DNA of 64,000 nt from Kumtagia sp052180275 (GCF_052180275.1 NZ_CP197465.1:124001-188000), one strand, 5' to 3'; shown: positions 51,307 through 59,800, numbered from the stretch's first letter. Numbers and translations are program-made. Notes: generated by a model not told the origin, from the letters alone.

Positions 51307-51487
51307 GGCCGAAAACAGTGTCGCCAATCCATTGCCCGAACGGTTTGGCGAAGGTGTCGATTAGCGGGAAGCAAAAATAGACGAAAGCCCACATGGCCGC
51401 GAGAAATACCACCCAGCACCCTGCTCGAAACAGGAACCGTCCTGTCCGGGAGAAATGCTCAGGTGGTCGAAAATGATCGTAGCTCAC
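51281..51487 (-). CDS. small membrane protein opposite the phage operon
   Basis: A 68-residue GTG-start frame with one strong transmembrane helix (GCWVVFLAAMWAFVYFCFPL). Its end overlaps the ejection-type gene by 26 bp. It might be a holin-like or cargo protein. RBS weak, so moderate confidence. Confidence 0.45.
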   Translation of the reverse strand: MSYDHFRPPEHFSRTGRFLFRAGCWVVFLAAMWAFVYFCFPLIDTFAKPFGQWIGDTVFGPIEPSAPQ

Positions 51488-51530
51488 TGCCGAAATCTAC
51501 CCGTGAAGACGAAGTTCGGAAAGTCTCGAC

Positions 51531-51875
51531 GTGAAACAGTCACAAGAATCCAATCTCCCCACGTTGCTCGACCATATGGCGGCCATAGAGGCCCGTCTCA
51601 GCTTGAATGTCGCTGAAGGCAAGATCGACAGCGATCTTATCGAAACCCTGGTGCGCGTCTTCGCCTGCCAGGGCGTCCAGCCCAACAACATAATTGACCT
51701 GCTCATCTTCGGACGGGCCTGCCACAGCGGTGCGCAAGCATTCCAAACCCACGGGCACATCGATACAGCTAACCTGTTGCACGCCATGGGGCAGGACATG
51801 CTGTCAAAGACGGTGAACATGATCTCTCACCTGGCAGCCCAGAGCATAAGCGAGTTCGGTGGGGTCAAGCACTGA
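51531..51875 (+). CDS. hypothetical protein of the phage module
   Basis: A 114-residue helical protein (GTG start after GGAAAG) with KIDSDLIETLVRVFACQGVQ and a His-rich middle. TGATG overlap with the next gene. Function unknown. Confidence 0.65.
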   Translation: MKQSQESNLPTLLDHMAAIEARLSLNVAEGKIDSDLIETLVRVFACQGVQPNNIIDLLIFGRACHSGAQAFQTHGHIDTANLLHAMGQDMLSKTVNMISHLAAQSISEFGGVKH

Positions 51876-52480
51876 TGAGCCGATCCTCTGCCAAGGAAAT
51901 CGCAAAGCCCTACGAGCCCACGCCTCGGGAATTGCGGGCACTGTCGGCTCAGGAAAACCGACATCAGAAACGCCAGCCTTCGCCGCGCATGAAGGTTGGT
52001 GGAGGCCACAGCGGACGCGCCATTGCTGCTGACCATCCCGACCCGGAAACCGGCTTCACGCTGATAATGGAATCGCTTGGCACGTCGAGTTCGGATTTCG
52101 CGTCCTCGATCATTGCCCAGATCGCCAGCATCCAGGCTACCAAGGACGGCGCGGTGGAAGAGCAAGTTCTTAACCACGGTCTGGCGTTCGTCAAAGGCGT
52201 CCAGCCGCGTGACGAGGTTGAATCCATGCTGGCTGCCCAGATGGCTGCGGTCCACATGGCAACAATGACCTTCGCGCGCCGGCTCGCGCATGTGCAGACG
52301 ATCCCGCAACAGGACAGCGCAGAGCGCACCTTCAACAAGCTCGCCCGCACGTTCGCAACCCAGGTTGAGGCTTTGAAGCGGTATCGTAGCAAGGGCGAGC
52401 AGCGGGTCATCGTCGAGCGCGTGACCGTGCATGAGGGCGGCCAGGCCGTTGTCGGCGTCGTCGAGAGGGGGGAGGGATGA
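51875..52480 (+). CDS. phage-type hypothetical protein
   Basis: A 201-residue protein. The first 50 residues are basic and disordered; the rest is helical (GTSSSDFASSIIAQIASIQA, MATMTFARRLAHVQ, YRSKGEQRVIVERVTV). The ending KGEQRV.VERV.V is frequent in rhizobial prophage proteins found just before the HGA-motif gene, as here. Function unknown. Confidence 0.65.
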   Translation: MSRSSAKEIAKPYEPTPRELRALSAQENRHQKRQPSPRMKVGGGHSGRAIAADHPDPETGFTLIMESLGTSSSDFASSIIAQIASIQATKDGAVEEQVLNHGLAFVKGVQPRDEVESMLAAQMAAVHMATMTFARRLAHVQTIPQQDSAERTFNKLARTFATQVEALKRYRSKGEQRVIVERVTVHEGGQAVVGVVERGEG

Positions 52481-52749
52481 CCGAAAAATCAGCCGGAAAT
52501 CTCATGGATAAGGCACATGCAGCGCCTCGCTGCCGCGCCAAGAGCAAACGCAGTGGTGAGCGCTGCAAATGTGCGGCTGTGCGTGGCAAGAACGTATGCA
52601 GGATGCACGGTGCCTACGCGGGAGCCCCGCGCGGACCCTCACACGGCATGTACAAACACGGTAGGTTCACCTGCGAGGCGATCGATGCACGCAGGCAGAT
52701 TGCCAAACTGATCGCCGACGCACGACGAACGGCCATAACGATCGAGTGA
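52477..52749 (+). CDS. small Cys/His protein next to phage packaging-type genes
   Basis: A 90-residue protein with CRAKSKRSGERCKCAAVRGK, then VCRMHGAYAGAPRGPSHGMY and KHGRFT, a Cys-rich and HGA..G..KHG pattern widespread in alphaproteobacterial prophages, often near terminase small subunits. It overlaps the upstream stop (ATGA). It lacks the rest of a terminase. Confidence 0.75.
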   Translation: MTEKSAGNLMDKAHAAPRCRAKSKRSGERCKCAAVRGKNVCRMHGAYAGAPRGPSHGMYKHGRFTCEAIDARRQIAKLIADARRTAITIE

Positions 52750-52894
52750 CGATCGGTCGACCCACTGACAGATTCCCAAACGTAGAGGCTGATGCAGGTC
52801 GCATTGCAAAATTGAGCGACCTCCCAAAATGCCATTGCGTCAGCGAATCCCATCCGTTTTGATCGAGAGTCACGTTCAAAACAGGGTGGGGTAA

Positions 52895-53800
52895 ATGGGT
52901 ATCAGCGTACGTCGTTATCTGCTTCCGGAAACAGCAGAGCCACGTCGAATCTCGAACAGGCTGGCCAACGGCCTTATCTTCGGGGAGGACGCCATCCCCG
53001 AGTACGCGGGGACACGGCAGAAAATTTTGACCGTCTACATCGACAACGAAGAGGGCAAGCCGCAACAGGTTCGTGGCGCCGACGGCTCCGTCTGGGTATT
53101 TGATGATGAGGGGAAAATTCGGGAAGGCCTGTTGGAAGCGCTCCGGCTCGCGATGGATTCAATGCCGCTCCCTGAAAAAGACGACGCAACCGTCGTGAAC
53201 ATCACAGGGAAGCTCCAGCGTAAAAGGCTCGAAAGACAGTACCGCTGGGAGCCCACTGCCCATGATATCGACCGAGTGCTGAAAGACATCTGGCCTGCCA
53301 AGGACGACAAGCAATTCAAGATGGAGAAGGGCGAGAAGCCGGTTCGTCCCGCAATGACCTGGCAGGCAACGGAGGCAATGAGGAAAGTCCAAAGCCAGTT
53401 CTTCGAGATCGACCATGCTGTCGACCGGCTTCCCGAACGGAGCCTTCCCGGCTTCGCGTTCGAGGCAAGGAGCAGATCTGAGGATGATCCTGACTTCGGC
53501 CCGATCTACCGGGCTGTGGCTGAAATGGCCGAATTGCGGCTAGAAATCATGAGGCGCCGCCGCCGCAACAAAGGCATCTGGTATGCCCGTCTATCTATTA
53601 CGATGTGGGGCACGGATCACATTGGCGAAGAGGTCGGTTCGCACTTTGAACGGTGCGAGAGCCGGAAAGCTGCGGTCGCGGCCGCACGGCGGCTGCTGGT
53701 CGAGCATGCGCCAAAGTTCGACGAGACTACGACCGTCGATGCGGAGCTATTCACCGAACTCGAATGGGAGAGCCAGCATATTGGAATGCGTGGCGATTGA
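52895..53800 (+). CDS. hypothetical protein
   Basis: A 301-residue charged soluble protein. Segments WYARLSITMWGTDHIGEEVG and SRKAAVAAARRLLVEHAPKF are the most structured. No motif I can name. It follows the phage operon after 145 bp and starts a series of separate single cargo genes near the island end. Confidence 0.65.
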   Translation: MGISVRRYLLPETAEPRRISNRLANGLIFGEDAIPEYAGTRQKILTVYIDNEEGKPQQVRGADGSVWVFDDEGKIREGLLEALRLAMDSMPLPEKDDATVVNITGKLQRKRLERQYRWEPTAHDIDRVLKDIWPAKDDKQFKMEKGEKPVRPAMTWQATEAMRKVQSQFFEIDHAVDRLPERSLPGFAFEARSRSEDDPDFGPIYRAVAEMAELRLEIMRRRRRNKGIWYARLSITMWGTDHIGEEVGSHFERCESRKAAVAAARRLLVEHAPKFDETTTVDAELFTELEWESQHIGMRGD

Positions 53801-53979
53801 GCCGTCGCCTGATGGTGTAGTGTCGGTATTATGGAGCTAACTCACCAAATGTGATGTGTTTGCCGTCGTTTGAGATGGTAGCAGGCCGTTGGCAGCATGG
53901 GTGCACGGACCGCGCAATAGTGTTAGACGCTACCCCCGACTCGGTTTATCGTAGGACTTCTAACCTATGGAGAGTCACA

Positions 53980-54195
53980 ATGCTTGCTAGCGCGCGATAC
54001 CGAGAATCTGGAACGTTCTCGGTACTCGGGAGTGATGGCAACTACCGTCAGGTCGAGATTGTCCAAGAATGGCATGACGGTGGCGTTTCGGGCATGAAGA
54101 CGGCGTACCTCGACGACGGCACTCGTCTTAACAGCCCGGACGGCGGCAAAACGTTCATTCACCCCGGAACCGGTATCACGTTCAAGCGCTGCTAA
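53980..54195 (+). CDS. 71-residue beta-rich hypothetical protein
   Basis: Reads MLASARYRESGTFSVLGSDG then GNYRQVEIVQEWHDGG; all beta pattern. GGAGAG precedes the ATG. Function unknown. Confidence 0.6.
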   Translation: MLASARYRESGTFSVLGSDGNYRQVEIVQEWHDGGVSGMKTAYLDDGTRLNSPDGGKTFIHPGTGITFKRC

Positions 54196-54256
54196 TACTT
54201 TTTCGCTGCTGAGCATTTTTGATTAAGCTCCTCGCGTTTGGATCAGGGAGGGGCAA

Positions 54257-54541
54257 ATGGCGATTTTGGTAAAACGCGGCGGCTCAACAAGGAGCGGATG
54301 GACGGGAACCGGAGCTGCTAGTGTGATGAATGGACCGGCCGGAGTTTGCATATCCTTCCAGCTATCGTCAGCCGGCGGCGGGGCGACGGATGTACAATGT
54401 GTCATTGAGCCAGAGAGTTACGCCGAGATTGCATACTACATGATGGTGCGCAACCCGGTGGCGGCGACGCGTGCATTCGCGAAGGCGTTCATGGAGCGCG
54501 ATAGCGGGGAGAAGATCAAGGACGCCAAGCCGCTTTGGTGA
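54257..54541 (+). CDS. 94-residue hypothetical protein
   Basis: Short protein with a beta-rich first half and a helical second half (YYMMVRNPVAATRAFAKAFM). GGGAGGGG precedes the ATG. Function unknown. Confidence 0.6.
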   Translation: MAILVKRGGSTRSGWTGTGAASVMNGPAGVCISFQLSSAGGGATDVQCVIEPESYAEIAYYMMVRNPVAATRAFAKAFMERDSGEKIKDAKPLW

Positions 54542-54659
54542 TCGGGGAACGGAATCTGTAAACCATCCGTTATGTCGCCTAGGGCTAGAATTTGACACCC
54601 GACGTGAAAGGGTCATAATTGCAAGCCTTCAGATAGGCCGCCTCAAAGGACCTCAGTTC

Positions 54660-55157
54660 ATGGCCGCCGCAGCAAAGTTTTCCCTATATCACCTTTTTAT
54701 CGGTGTGGCCTCGGCTGTGAGTCTCACGCTATTGGGCGTGCTCGTCTCGCAAATGCTTACACAAGCTGGAACGTTAGGAGAATATGGCGCGCGCCTTAAG
54801 ACAATTGAGGACGGGGTAGCCACCACAGGCGCCAACATCGTGACGCTAAGCCAGGCGGTGGACCAGGGCTTCTTGAAGGCCGACACCAATTTTGAGAATC
54901 TCAAAACGACGTTCGACGAAGACGCTACCGATCCCACCAAAATGATAGCTAGCATGGGCTTGGTAGAGCCAGGCGAAGTCTTCGGTGCGGTCATCTACAA
55001 CAATGCGCTTTGGGCCTTCCCGGCTAGTGAGGCGATGGCCGTGAGATTGCAAGCATCGGGATTGCGCCGCGAACAAGTCAACAGCGCACTGCATGGCTAT
55101 AAGGTCAGGAGCATAAGTGCCGTTGGACTAATCGCGCCGGTTCCGGCGCCGCAATAG
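54660..55157 (+). CDS. membrane-anchored hypothetical protein
   Basis: A 165-residue protein with one N-terminal helix (LFIGVASAVSLTLLGVLVSQ), a coiled-coil-like region (LKTIEDGVATTGANIVTLSQ) and a small C-terminal domain. AAAGGA precedes the ATG at 54660. Function unknown. Confidence 0.6.
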   Translation: MAAAAKFSLYHLFIGVASAVSLTLLGVLVSQMLTQAGTLGEYGARLKTIEDGVATTGANIVTLSQAVDQGFLKADTNFENLKTTFDEDATDPTKMIASMGLVEPGEVFGAVIYNNALWAFPASEAMAVRLQASGLRREQVNSALHGYKVRSISAVGLIAPVPAPQ

Positions 55158-55160
55158 TCG

Positions 55161-55283
55161 CTAATCTCCTAGCAGCCACACAAACCCGCCTGACACTGCC
55201 GCCGTGGCCACCGCCCAAACCGGCACCGTCCACCACCTAACAGGTGGTCCGCCGTAGTCAGGGGATTTGTCGTAGCCGGACAT
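55161..55283 (-). CDS. 40-residue membrane protein
   Basis: Reads MSGYDKSPDYGGPPVRWWTV and then a helix VWAVATAAVSGGFVWLLGD. AAAGGGATC precedes the ATG. It follows the AT-rich membrane gene by 25 bp on the same strand and may belong to that operon. Confidence 0.6.
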   Translation of the reverse strand: MSGYDKSPDYGGPPVRWWTVPVWAVATAAVSGGFVWLLGD

Positions 55284-55308
55284 GGCGATGATCCCTTTCG
55301 GAACCTGT

Positions 55309-56580
55309 CTAAAACACCGACAAGTATGTCAACCACCAAGCCACGAAGAAGGCGCCTGCCGCTAGAACCACGATCAACGTCCCGAATAACCATCGGTTGG
55401 AGAAAGTCAGCCGCACAGCATCGCGCTTGGCTTCGTAATTCGGGATCAAAATCAGGTCGCTAATCCACCACACGCCTATTATCAGTGGCGGAAACACACA
55501 AACCCAAGCGTTCTCCTTTATAAGATTGGCAAAAGATTTTATCCATTCCTCGGTCTCGACATTAGGATCAGCAAAGCCGTTGACGAAATTTATCAATGTT
55601 AAAAGAGTTGCCGTTACAGTAAATAAAACTGTCCTAAACTTATCCGAATTTTGCTTTCTTTCCGAGAACTTTAAGTCCAGATACCCCTTAGTCGCGTTAA
55701 TTGAGTCCTTTGTTGCTTGATCATTGAATTGTGGTATGTCGAGTGGCAAGCCTTGCCGCTTTGATTGTTCTTCCGCAATAGTTTTAAAGGAGCTCAGATA
55801 GGCCAAAACCCCAAGGACACGGACTTGCTCGGTCGGTTCTAGCCTCCGTTTTGAATTTATGATATAGAAATAAAGTGCATATACAACACGGCTGCACCAC
55901 TCCAGCGTCCTGCCCTCAACGCGGTAAGTCGTAATCATAGTGTCCGCGTCTGGACTATGATGTTGATGCTGATGTGATATATCCCTAAGAAAGAAATATA
56001 GCTGATCTGCCCAGATGGCATCTATGTTAACCTTCTCTGCGGCAGCAAATCGTTCTGAGTTGTCATAGATTTCGTCATCTGAAAACGCAACTCGGCTTAT
56101 TGTGGTCATACCGTTTCTGTGAATTACGGCGTTAGCGCTGAAGTCAGTTAGCGCTGATAGTTCATCATGGATTATCTTATAGTTAGCAATCGTGTATTCG
56201 TCTGGAGAATCTTCGGCCGTTCGAAATACTGGAAGCCAGGCAGAGAAAAGGCCATCAATTTTTAGGTATCCTTCCGATCCTGGTCGCATCACATAGATTC
56301 GACCGATAAGAGGATCATCAACAGAACGCGCGCCACGCCTGGACCTCGCGCAAAACACAAACTTAAAGTCACCACTTACTTGAAAAAACCGGGAAAGAAG
56401 GCGGGGAAAGAGAACGTCGGTCGTTTGCCGCCGCTGCAATGCAATCACATATTGATAAGACGCTGTCCCTAAGTTGGCGTACTGTGCCGCGCTTGGATGC
56501 CGGCACTCACCAATGATTTTGAACGATAGCCGTCCGTTAACCGTTGGTATCCACCCACGATAAGAAACAAGCTTCGCCAT
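55309..56580 (-). CDS. AT-rich membrane protein, candidate defence cargo
   Basis: A 423-residue protein. Residues 1-290 are soluble, with ISHQHQHHSPDADTM and a helical segment; then come three transmembrane helices (FTVTATLLTLINFVNGF, VFPPLIIGVWWISDLILI, LIVVLAAGAFFVAWWLTYL). Base composition is clearly more AT-rich than its neighbours, a sign of recent transfer. The ATG at 56580 overlaps the upstream stop (TGATG). No known domain recognised; its place at the island end and membrane tail make an effector of phage defence possible. Confidence 0.7.
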   Translation of the reverse strand: MAKLVSYRGWIPTVNGRLSFKIIGECRHPSAAQYANLGTASYQYVIALQRRQTTDVLFPRLLSRFFQVSGDFKFVFCARSRRGARSVDDPLIGRIYVMRPGSEGYLKIDGLFSAWLPVFRTAEDSPDEYTIANYKIIHDELSALTDFSANAVIHRNGMTTISRVAFSDDEIYDNSERFAAAEKVNIDAIWADQLYFFLRDISHQHQHHSPDADTMITTYRVEGRTLEWCSRVVYALYFYIINSKRRLEPTEQVRVLGVLAYLSSFKTIAEEQSKRQGLPLDIPQFNDQATKDSINATKGYLDLKFSERKQNSDKFRTVLFTVTATLLTLINFVNGFADPNVETEEWIKSFANLIKENAWVCVFPPLIIGVWWISDLILIPNYEAKRDAVRLTFSNRWLFGTLIVVLAAGAFFVAWWLTYLSVF

Positions 56581-56858
56581 CAAACGACGTGGTCGACCAC
56601 GTCGTTTCGCAATTTTCCGTTCGCCTCGATACGGTGATATTTCTTGTTGTAGACCACGCCGGCGCGCACTCTCCCATCAGGGAACTCCCCGCGCTTCACC
56701 TTTGCCTTGCCTGAAATGGCGGCCTTGATAGACGGATAACGCGCGCGGGATTTTTCGTACTCCAGACGGTCGTACGTCATGATTCTGATAGCGAACCTCA
56801 GCAGGGCCAACCCAATCCCCGCCGCTATTAATGCCCCTGCTATTTGGACATATGCCAT
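56580..56858 (-). CDS. small membrane protein coupled to the AT-rich gene
   Basis: A 92-residue protein with an N-terminal helix (VQIAGALIAAGIGLALLRFA) and a basic cytosolic part (SIKAAISGKAKVKRGEFPDG). GGGAG is upstream of the ATG at 56858. Its last codons include a perfect 26-bp palindrome (56582-56607). Probably works with the 423-residue protein. Confidence 0.65.
   Translation of the reverse strand: MAYVQIAGALIAAGIGLALLRFAIRIMTYDRLEYEKSRARYPSIKAAISGKAKVKRGEFPDGRVRAGVVYNKKYHRIEANGKLRNDVVDHVV
56582..56607. repeat. perfect 26-bp palindrome at a gene junction
   Basis: AAACGACGTGGTC followed directly by GACCACGTCGTTT. It ends the 92-residue gene (NDVVDHVV) just before the start of the 423-residue gene. 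As RNA it could hide the downstream start; as DNA it could bind a dimer. Confidence 0.75.
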
Positions 56859-57637
56859 CGCTGCTGCTCCCGATTCGGCGAAAAGTAGTGTAACGCAAAA
56901 AAGACTTGACATAAACAAGAATCTGATTCTCGAATTGTGATCTTAACAGGGATATTAATTCTTTCTTTCGGCAGGTAGGCTCGGGCCGAGCGGCCAAAGC
57001 GTTGTCAAGCCCCCAAATTACGTCTCCAAGCTGATCTGCCGGACGCCCATCGCGTCCATGCACATCATGAAAAACGCGGCGGTGAAGCTCCACCGGCTTA
57101 TCTTGTTTGCCAGATTGCGCTCCGTCGCGCGCGCCCCGCTCGTTAGTTTCTCGGCGAGGATCGCACTGTGTTATCCAACGCCTCAATCCGGCCTTCAACG
57201 CTTACCCAATGCGTTTCGACGATACGCCTTGCCGGCTTTGCGCCCCTCAGGCCATAGCCGGTTGCCGGAACAGTTTAAAGGCGACAGCAGATCATCTCGC
57301 CGTGAGAGCAGGTTTCGGGGGTTTTGTCGGTTAGGTCTCTTGGCGAACGTGAAATTGTAGCCAGGCCGGCGGCCCTTCGATCATAGCGCGCTTTCTTGGT
57401 TGCCACTTCCAAAGCACAGGCGCTTAAGGACAGCGAGGCTAGATGCGAATCGACCCCTTTTGAAGTTTCGATCCCCCGTCAGCTTCATGCCGGCCGGCGG
57501 CTACCGTACTCGACTGGACTCCACAGATGTCCAACATCAGCCGCGAATGTGCGCGAACTAAAAGTGGGGAAAGGAGTGGGGATGAAAGAGTCGCTCTGTA
57601 AAAAGCGATGCAAAATCATCTAGATAGGTCTGGTAGT
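56859..57637. other. 779-bp island end without intact gene
   Basis: I see no coding signal. The only element recognised is an integrase-start-like motif at 57566-57585 (TGGGGAAAGGAGTGGGGATG), which matches the start of the island integrase (21360-21379) except for one base and opens a frame of only 13 codons. Confidence 0.5.
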
Positions 57638-57651
57638 TGGTGGAGCCAAGC
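57637..57651 (-). repeat. right attachment site within tRNA-Ala
   Basis: Identical 15 bp to 21224-21238. It covers the CCA end and acceptor stem of the tRNA gene plus one base beyond. Confidence 0.85.
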
Positions 57652-57713
57652 GGGATCGAACCGCTGACCTCCTGCATGCCATGCAGGCGCTCTCCCAGCT
57701 GAGCTATGGCCCC
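57638..57713 (-). tRNA. tRNA-Ala (anticodon GGC)
   Basis: 76 nt on the minus strand with an encoded CCA. It reads GGGGCCATAGCTCAGCTGGG at the 5' end; the anticodon arm is CCTGC-ATGGCAT-GCAGG with GGC at the centre, and the T arm holds GTTCGATCC. The acceptor stem GGGGCCA pairs with TGGCTCC (one G-T pair). It is intact despite being the island target. Confidence 0.97.
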
Positions 57714-57862
57714 ATCTTTCCGGCGATGCCGGCACCCTGGCGGGTGTAGGAGACGGCCCCGAAGGTCCGTCGCAGAAGGCGGCTTCTAAACCCGCCTTTC
57801 CGCAATATCAAGCCTCTCGTGAAGGCAATTTTCCCGCCGCCGTCCTGGCAACGGGAGCTAGA

Positions 57863-58240
57863 TCAGATCTCGTCGTCCTCGCCGACGCCGACAATGCCGG
57901 TCACGTCGTCGCCGTCTTCCTCTTCGTCTTCGAGGAACACGTCTTCTTCCACTTCGCCGAGATCGACATCGTCATCGCCGAGATCCGGCAAGTCGTCGCC
58001 GCCCTTGGCCTCGTCGTCGGCCTCTTCGAGCGAAACGACGTCCGGCGTTTCCTCTTCGGTGTCGACTTCGCGCTCCTCGGCCTCCTCATCGTCGACAGGC
58101 TTGACGCTTGCCGAATCGAAATAGGTGCGGGGATATGTTTTGCCGGTATAGGGGGAGACGATCGGATCCTTGTTCAGATCGTAGAATTTCCGGCCCGTTT
58201 CCGGGTCTATCCGTTTGGTGCCGAGTTCTTCTTTTGCCAC
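57863..58240 (-). CDS. TIGR02300 family protein
   Basis: A 125-residue protein: LGTKRIDPETGRKFYDLNKD and PIVSPYTGKTYPRTYF are the conserved N-terminus of the family, followed by a very acidic tail. Start is GTG with GAGG 7 bases upstream. Conserved beside aroA in alphaproteobacteria; function unknown. Confidence 0.9.
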   Translation of the reverse strand: MAKEELGTKRIDPETGRKFYDLNKDPIVSPYTGKTYPRTYFDSASVKPVDDEEAEEREVDTEEETPDVVSLEEADDEAKGGDDLPDLGDDDVDLGEVEEDVFLEDEEEDGDDVTGIVGVGEDDEI

Positions 58241-58446
58241 GTCTTAGCCTCGTCCTGAAAGAACGGTCCCCATAACCGCAGTTCACTGCCCTGTCAAAGC
58301 CAAAGCTGCGCCGTTTTCTCTTGAAAAATGCGGCTTTCAGGCCCTCGCGCCAGGGGATGACCGCCTCGGAACTCCATGATAGGAGACCGCCGCGAACGAT
58401 GAAACACCGACCGCCGCACTCCCGGCGTCAGCGACGAGGTCAGGAA

Positions 58447-59787
58447 ATGTCCCATCAAGGCGGCGCGCGGCCGGCGACGGCCAGGAAATCCCCCGCGCTC
58501 AAGGGTACCATTCGCATCCCCGGCGACAAGTCGATCTCGCACCGCTCCTTCATGTTCGGTGGCCTGGCGTCTGGCGAGACCCGCATCACCGGGCTGCTGG
58601 AAGGCGAGGACGTGATGCGCACCGGCGAGGCGATGAAGGCGATGGGCGCCGTCATCGACAAGCGCGGCGGCGAATGGATCATCAAGGGCGTCGGCAATGG
58701 CTGCCTGCTCGAGCCCGTGGCGCCTCTCGATTTCGGCAATGCCGGCACTGGTTCCAGGCTCACCATGGGGCTGGTGGGCACCTACGACATGAAGACGACC
58801 TTCGTCGGCGACGCCTCCTTGTCGAAGCGGCCGATGGGCCGGGTGCTCGATCCGCTCCGCCAGATGGGCGTGCAGGTTCTGGAATCGGCGGCCGGCGACC
58901 GGATGCCGATCACCTTGCGCGGACCGCGCCATGCAGCACCCATCGCCTATCGCGTGCCCATGGCCTCCGCGCAGGTCAAGTCGGCAGTCCTGCTCGCCGG
59001 CCTCAACACGCCGGGCATCACCACGGTGATCGAGCCGGTGATGACCCGCGACCATACCGAAAAGATGCTGAAGGGATTTGGCGCAAGGCTGGAGGTCGAG
59101 ACCGACAAGGAAGGCGTGCGCCACATCCGCATCGAAGGTCAGGGCAAGCTTTCGGGCCAGGTCATCGCCGTTCCCGGCGATCCGTCCTCGGCCAGCTTCC
59201 CGCTGGTCGCCGCCCTGATCGTGCCGGGGTCCGACATTTTGATCGAAAACGTGCTGATGAACCCGACGCGCACCGGCCTGATCGCCACGCTGCTCGAAAT
59301 GGGCGCCGACATCGAACTGATCGACCGCCGCAATGCCGGCGGCGAGGACGTCGCCGATTTGCGCGTGCGATCGTCCGAGCTGAAGGGCGTGACCGTGCCG
59401 CCGGAGCGCGCGCCGTCGATGATCGACGAATATCCGGTGCTGGCGGTGGCCGCGTCCTTCGCCGAGGGCGATACCCTGATGCAGGGGCTGGAGGAGTTGC
59501 GGGTGAAGGAGTCCGACCGGCTGTCGGCTGTGGCCGATGGTCTGAAAGCCAACGGCATCGACTGCGACGAGGGCAAGGAGACCCTGCTGGTGCGCGGAAA
59601 ACCGGGCGGCAAGGGTTTTGGCGGCGGCACCGTCACGACACATCTCGACCACCGCATCGCGATGGCTTTTCTGGTCCTCGGCCTCGCCACCGAGAAGCCG
59701 GTGACGGTCGACGACCAGGCGATGATCGCCACCAGCTTCCCGGAATTCATGGGGCTGATGGCGGGGTTGGGGGCGGAGATCGCTTAG
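58447..59787 (+). CDS. aroA: 5-enolpyruvylshikimate-3-phosphate synthase (class II-like)
   Basis: A 446-residue EPSP synthase of the shikimate pathway, joining shikimate-3-phosphate and phosphoenolpyruvate. It has RIPGDKSISHRSFMFGGLAS, LDFGNAGTGSRLTMGL, RDHTEKML and LEELRVKESDRLSAVADGL, all closest to the class II (CP4-like) type. The residue that is Ala in the CP4 enzyme (NAATG) is Gly here (NAGTG). GAGG precedes the ATG at 58447. Confidence 0.95.
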   Translation: MSHQGGARPATARKSPALKGTIRIPGDKSISHRSFMFGGLASGETRITGLLEGEDVMRTGEAMKAMGAVIDKRGGEWIIKGVGNGCLLEPVAPLDFGNAGTGSRLTMGLVGTYDMKTTFVGDASLSKRPMGRVLDPLRQMGVQVLESAAGDRMPITLRGPRHAAPIAYRVPMASAQVKSAVLLAGLNTPGITTVIEPVMTRDHTEKMLKGFGARLEVETDKEGVRHIRIEGQGKLSGQVIAVPGDPSSASFPLVAALIVPGSDILIENVLMNPTRTGLIATLLEMGADIELIDRRNAGGEDVADLRVRSSELKGVTVPPERAPSMIDEYPVLAVAASFAEGDTLMQGLEELRVKESDRLSAVADGLKANGIDCDEGKETLLVRGKPGGKGFGGGTVTTHLDHRIAMAFLVLGLATEKPVTVDDQAMIATSFPEFMGLMAGLGAEIA

Positions 59788-59800
59788 TCTAGGGCGGCAG

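Larger units (their letters stand above)
21224..57651. mobile_element. 36.4-kb genomic island in the 3' end of tRNA-Ala(GGC)
   Basis: The island runs between two copies of TTGGTGGAGCCAAGC. The right copy is the 3' end of tRNA-Ala on the minus strand; the left copy is 139 bp before the P4-type integrase coding start. Contents (integrase, excisionase-like protein, Rep-like protein, phage virion genes, second recombinase, cargo, pseudogenes) agree with a decayed or composite element. Boundaries are well supported; whether it still excises is unknown. Confidence 0.85.

Noticed and set aside
55169..55393. 74-codon minus-strand frame
   Set aside because: It is a shadow of the 40-residue membrane protein and of the tail of the AT-rich gene.
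21000..57700. CRISPR array
   Set aside because: Repeats found are too few and too short, and have irregular spacing; no cas gene is present.
21000..57700. Insertion sequences
   Set aside because: No DDE transposase frame or terminal inverted repeats were seen; mobility here depends on tyrosine recombinases.
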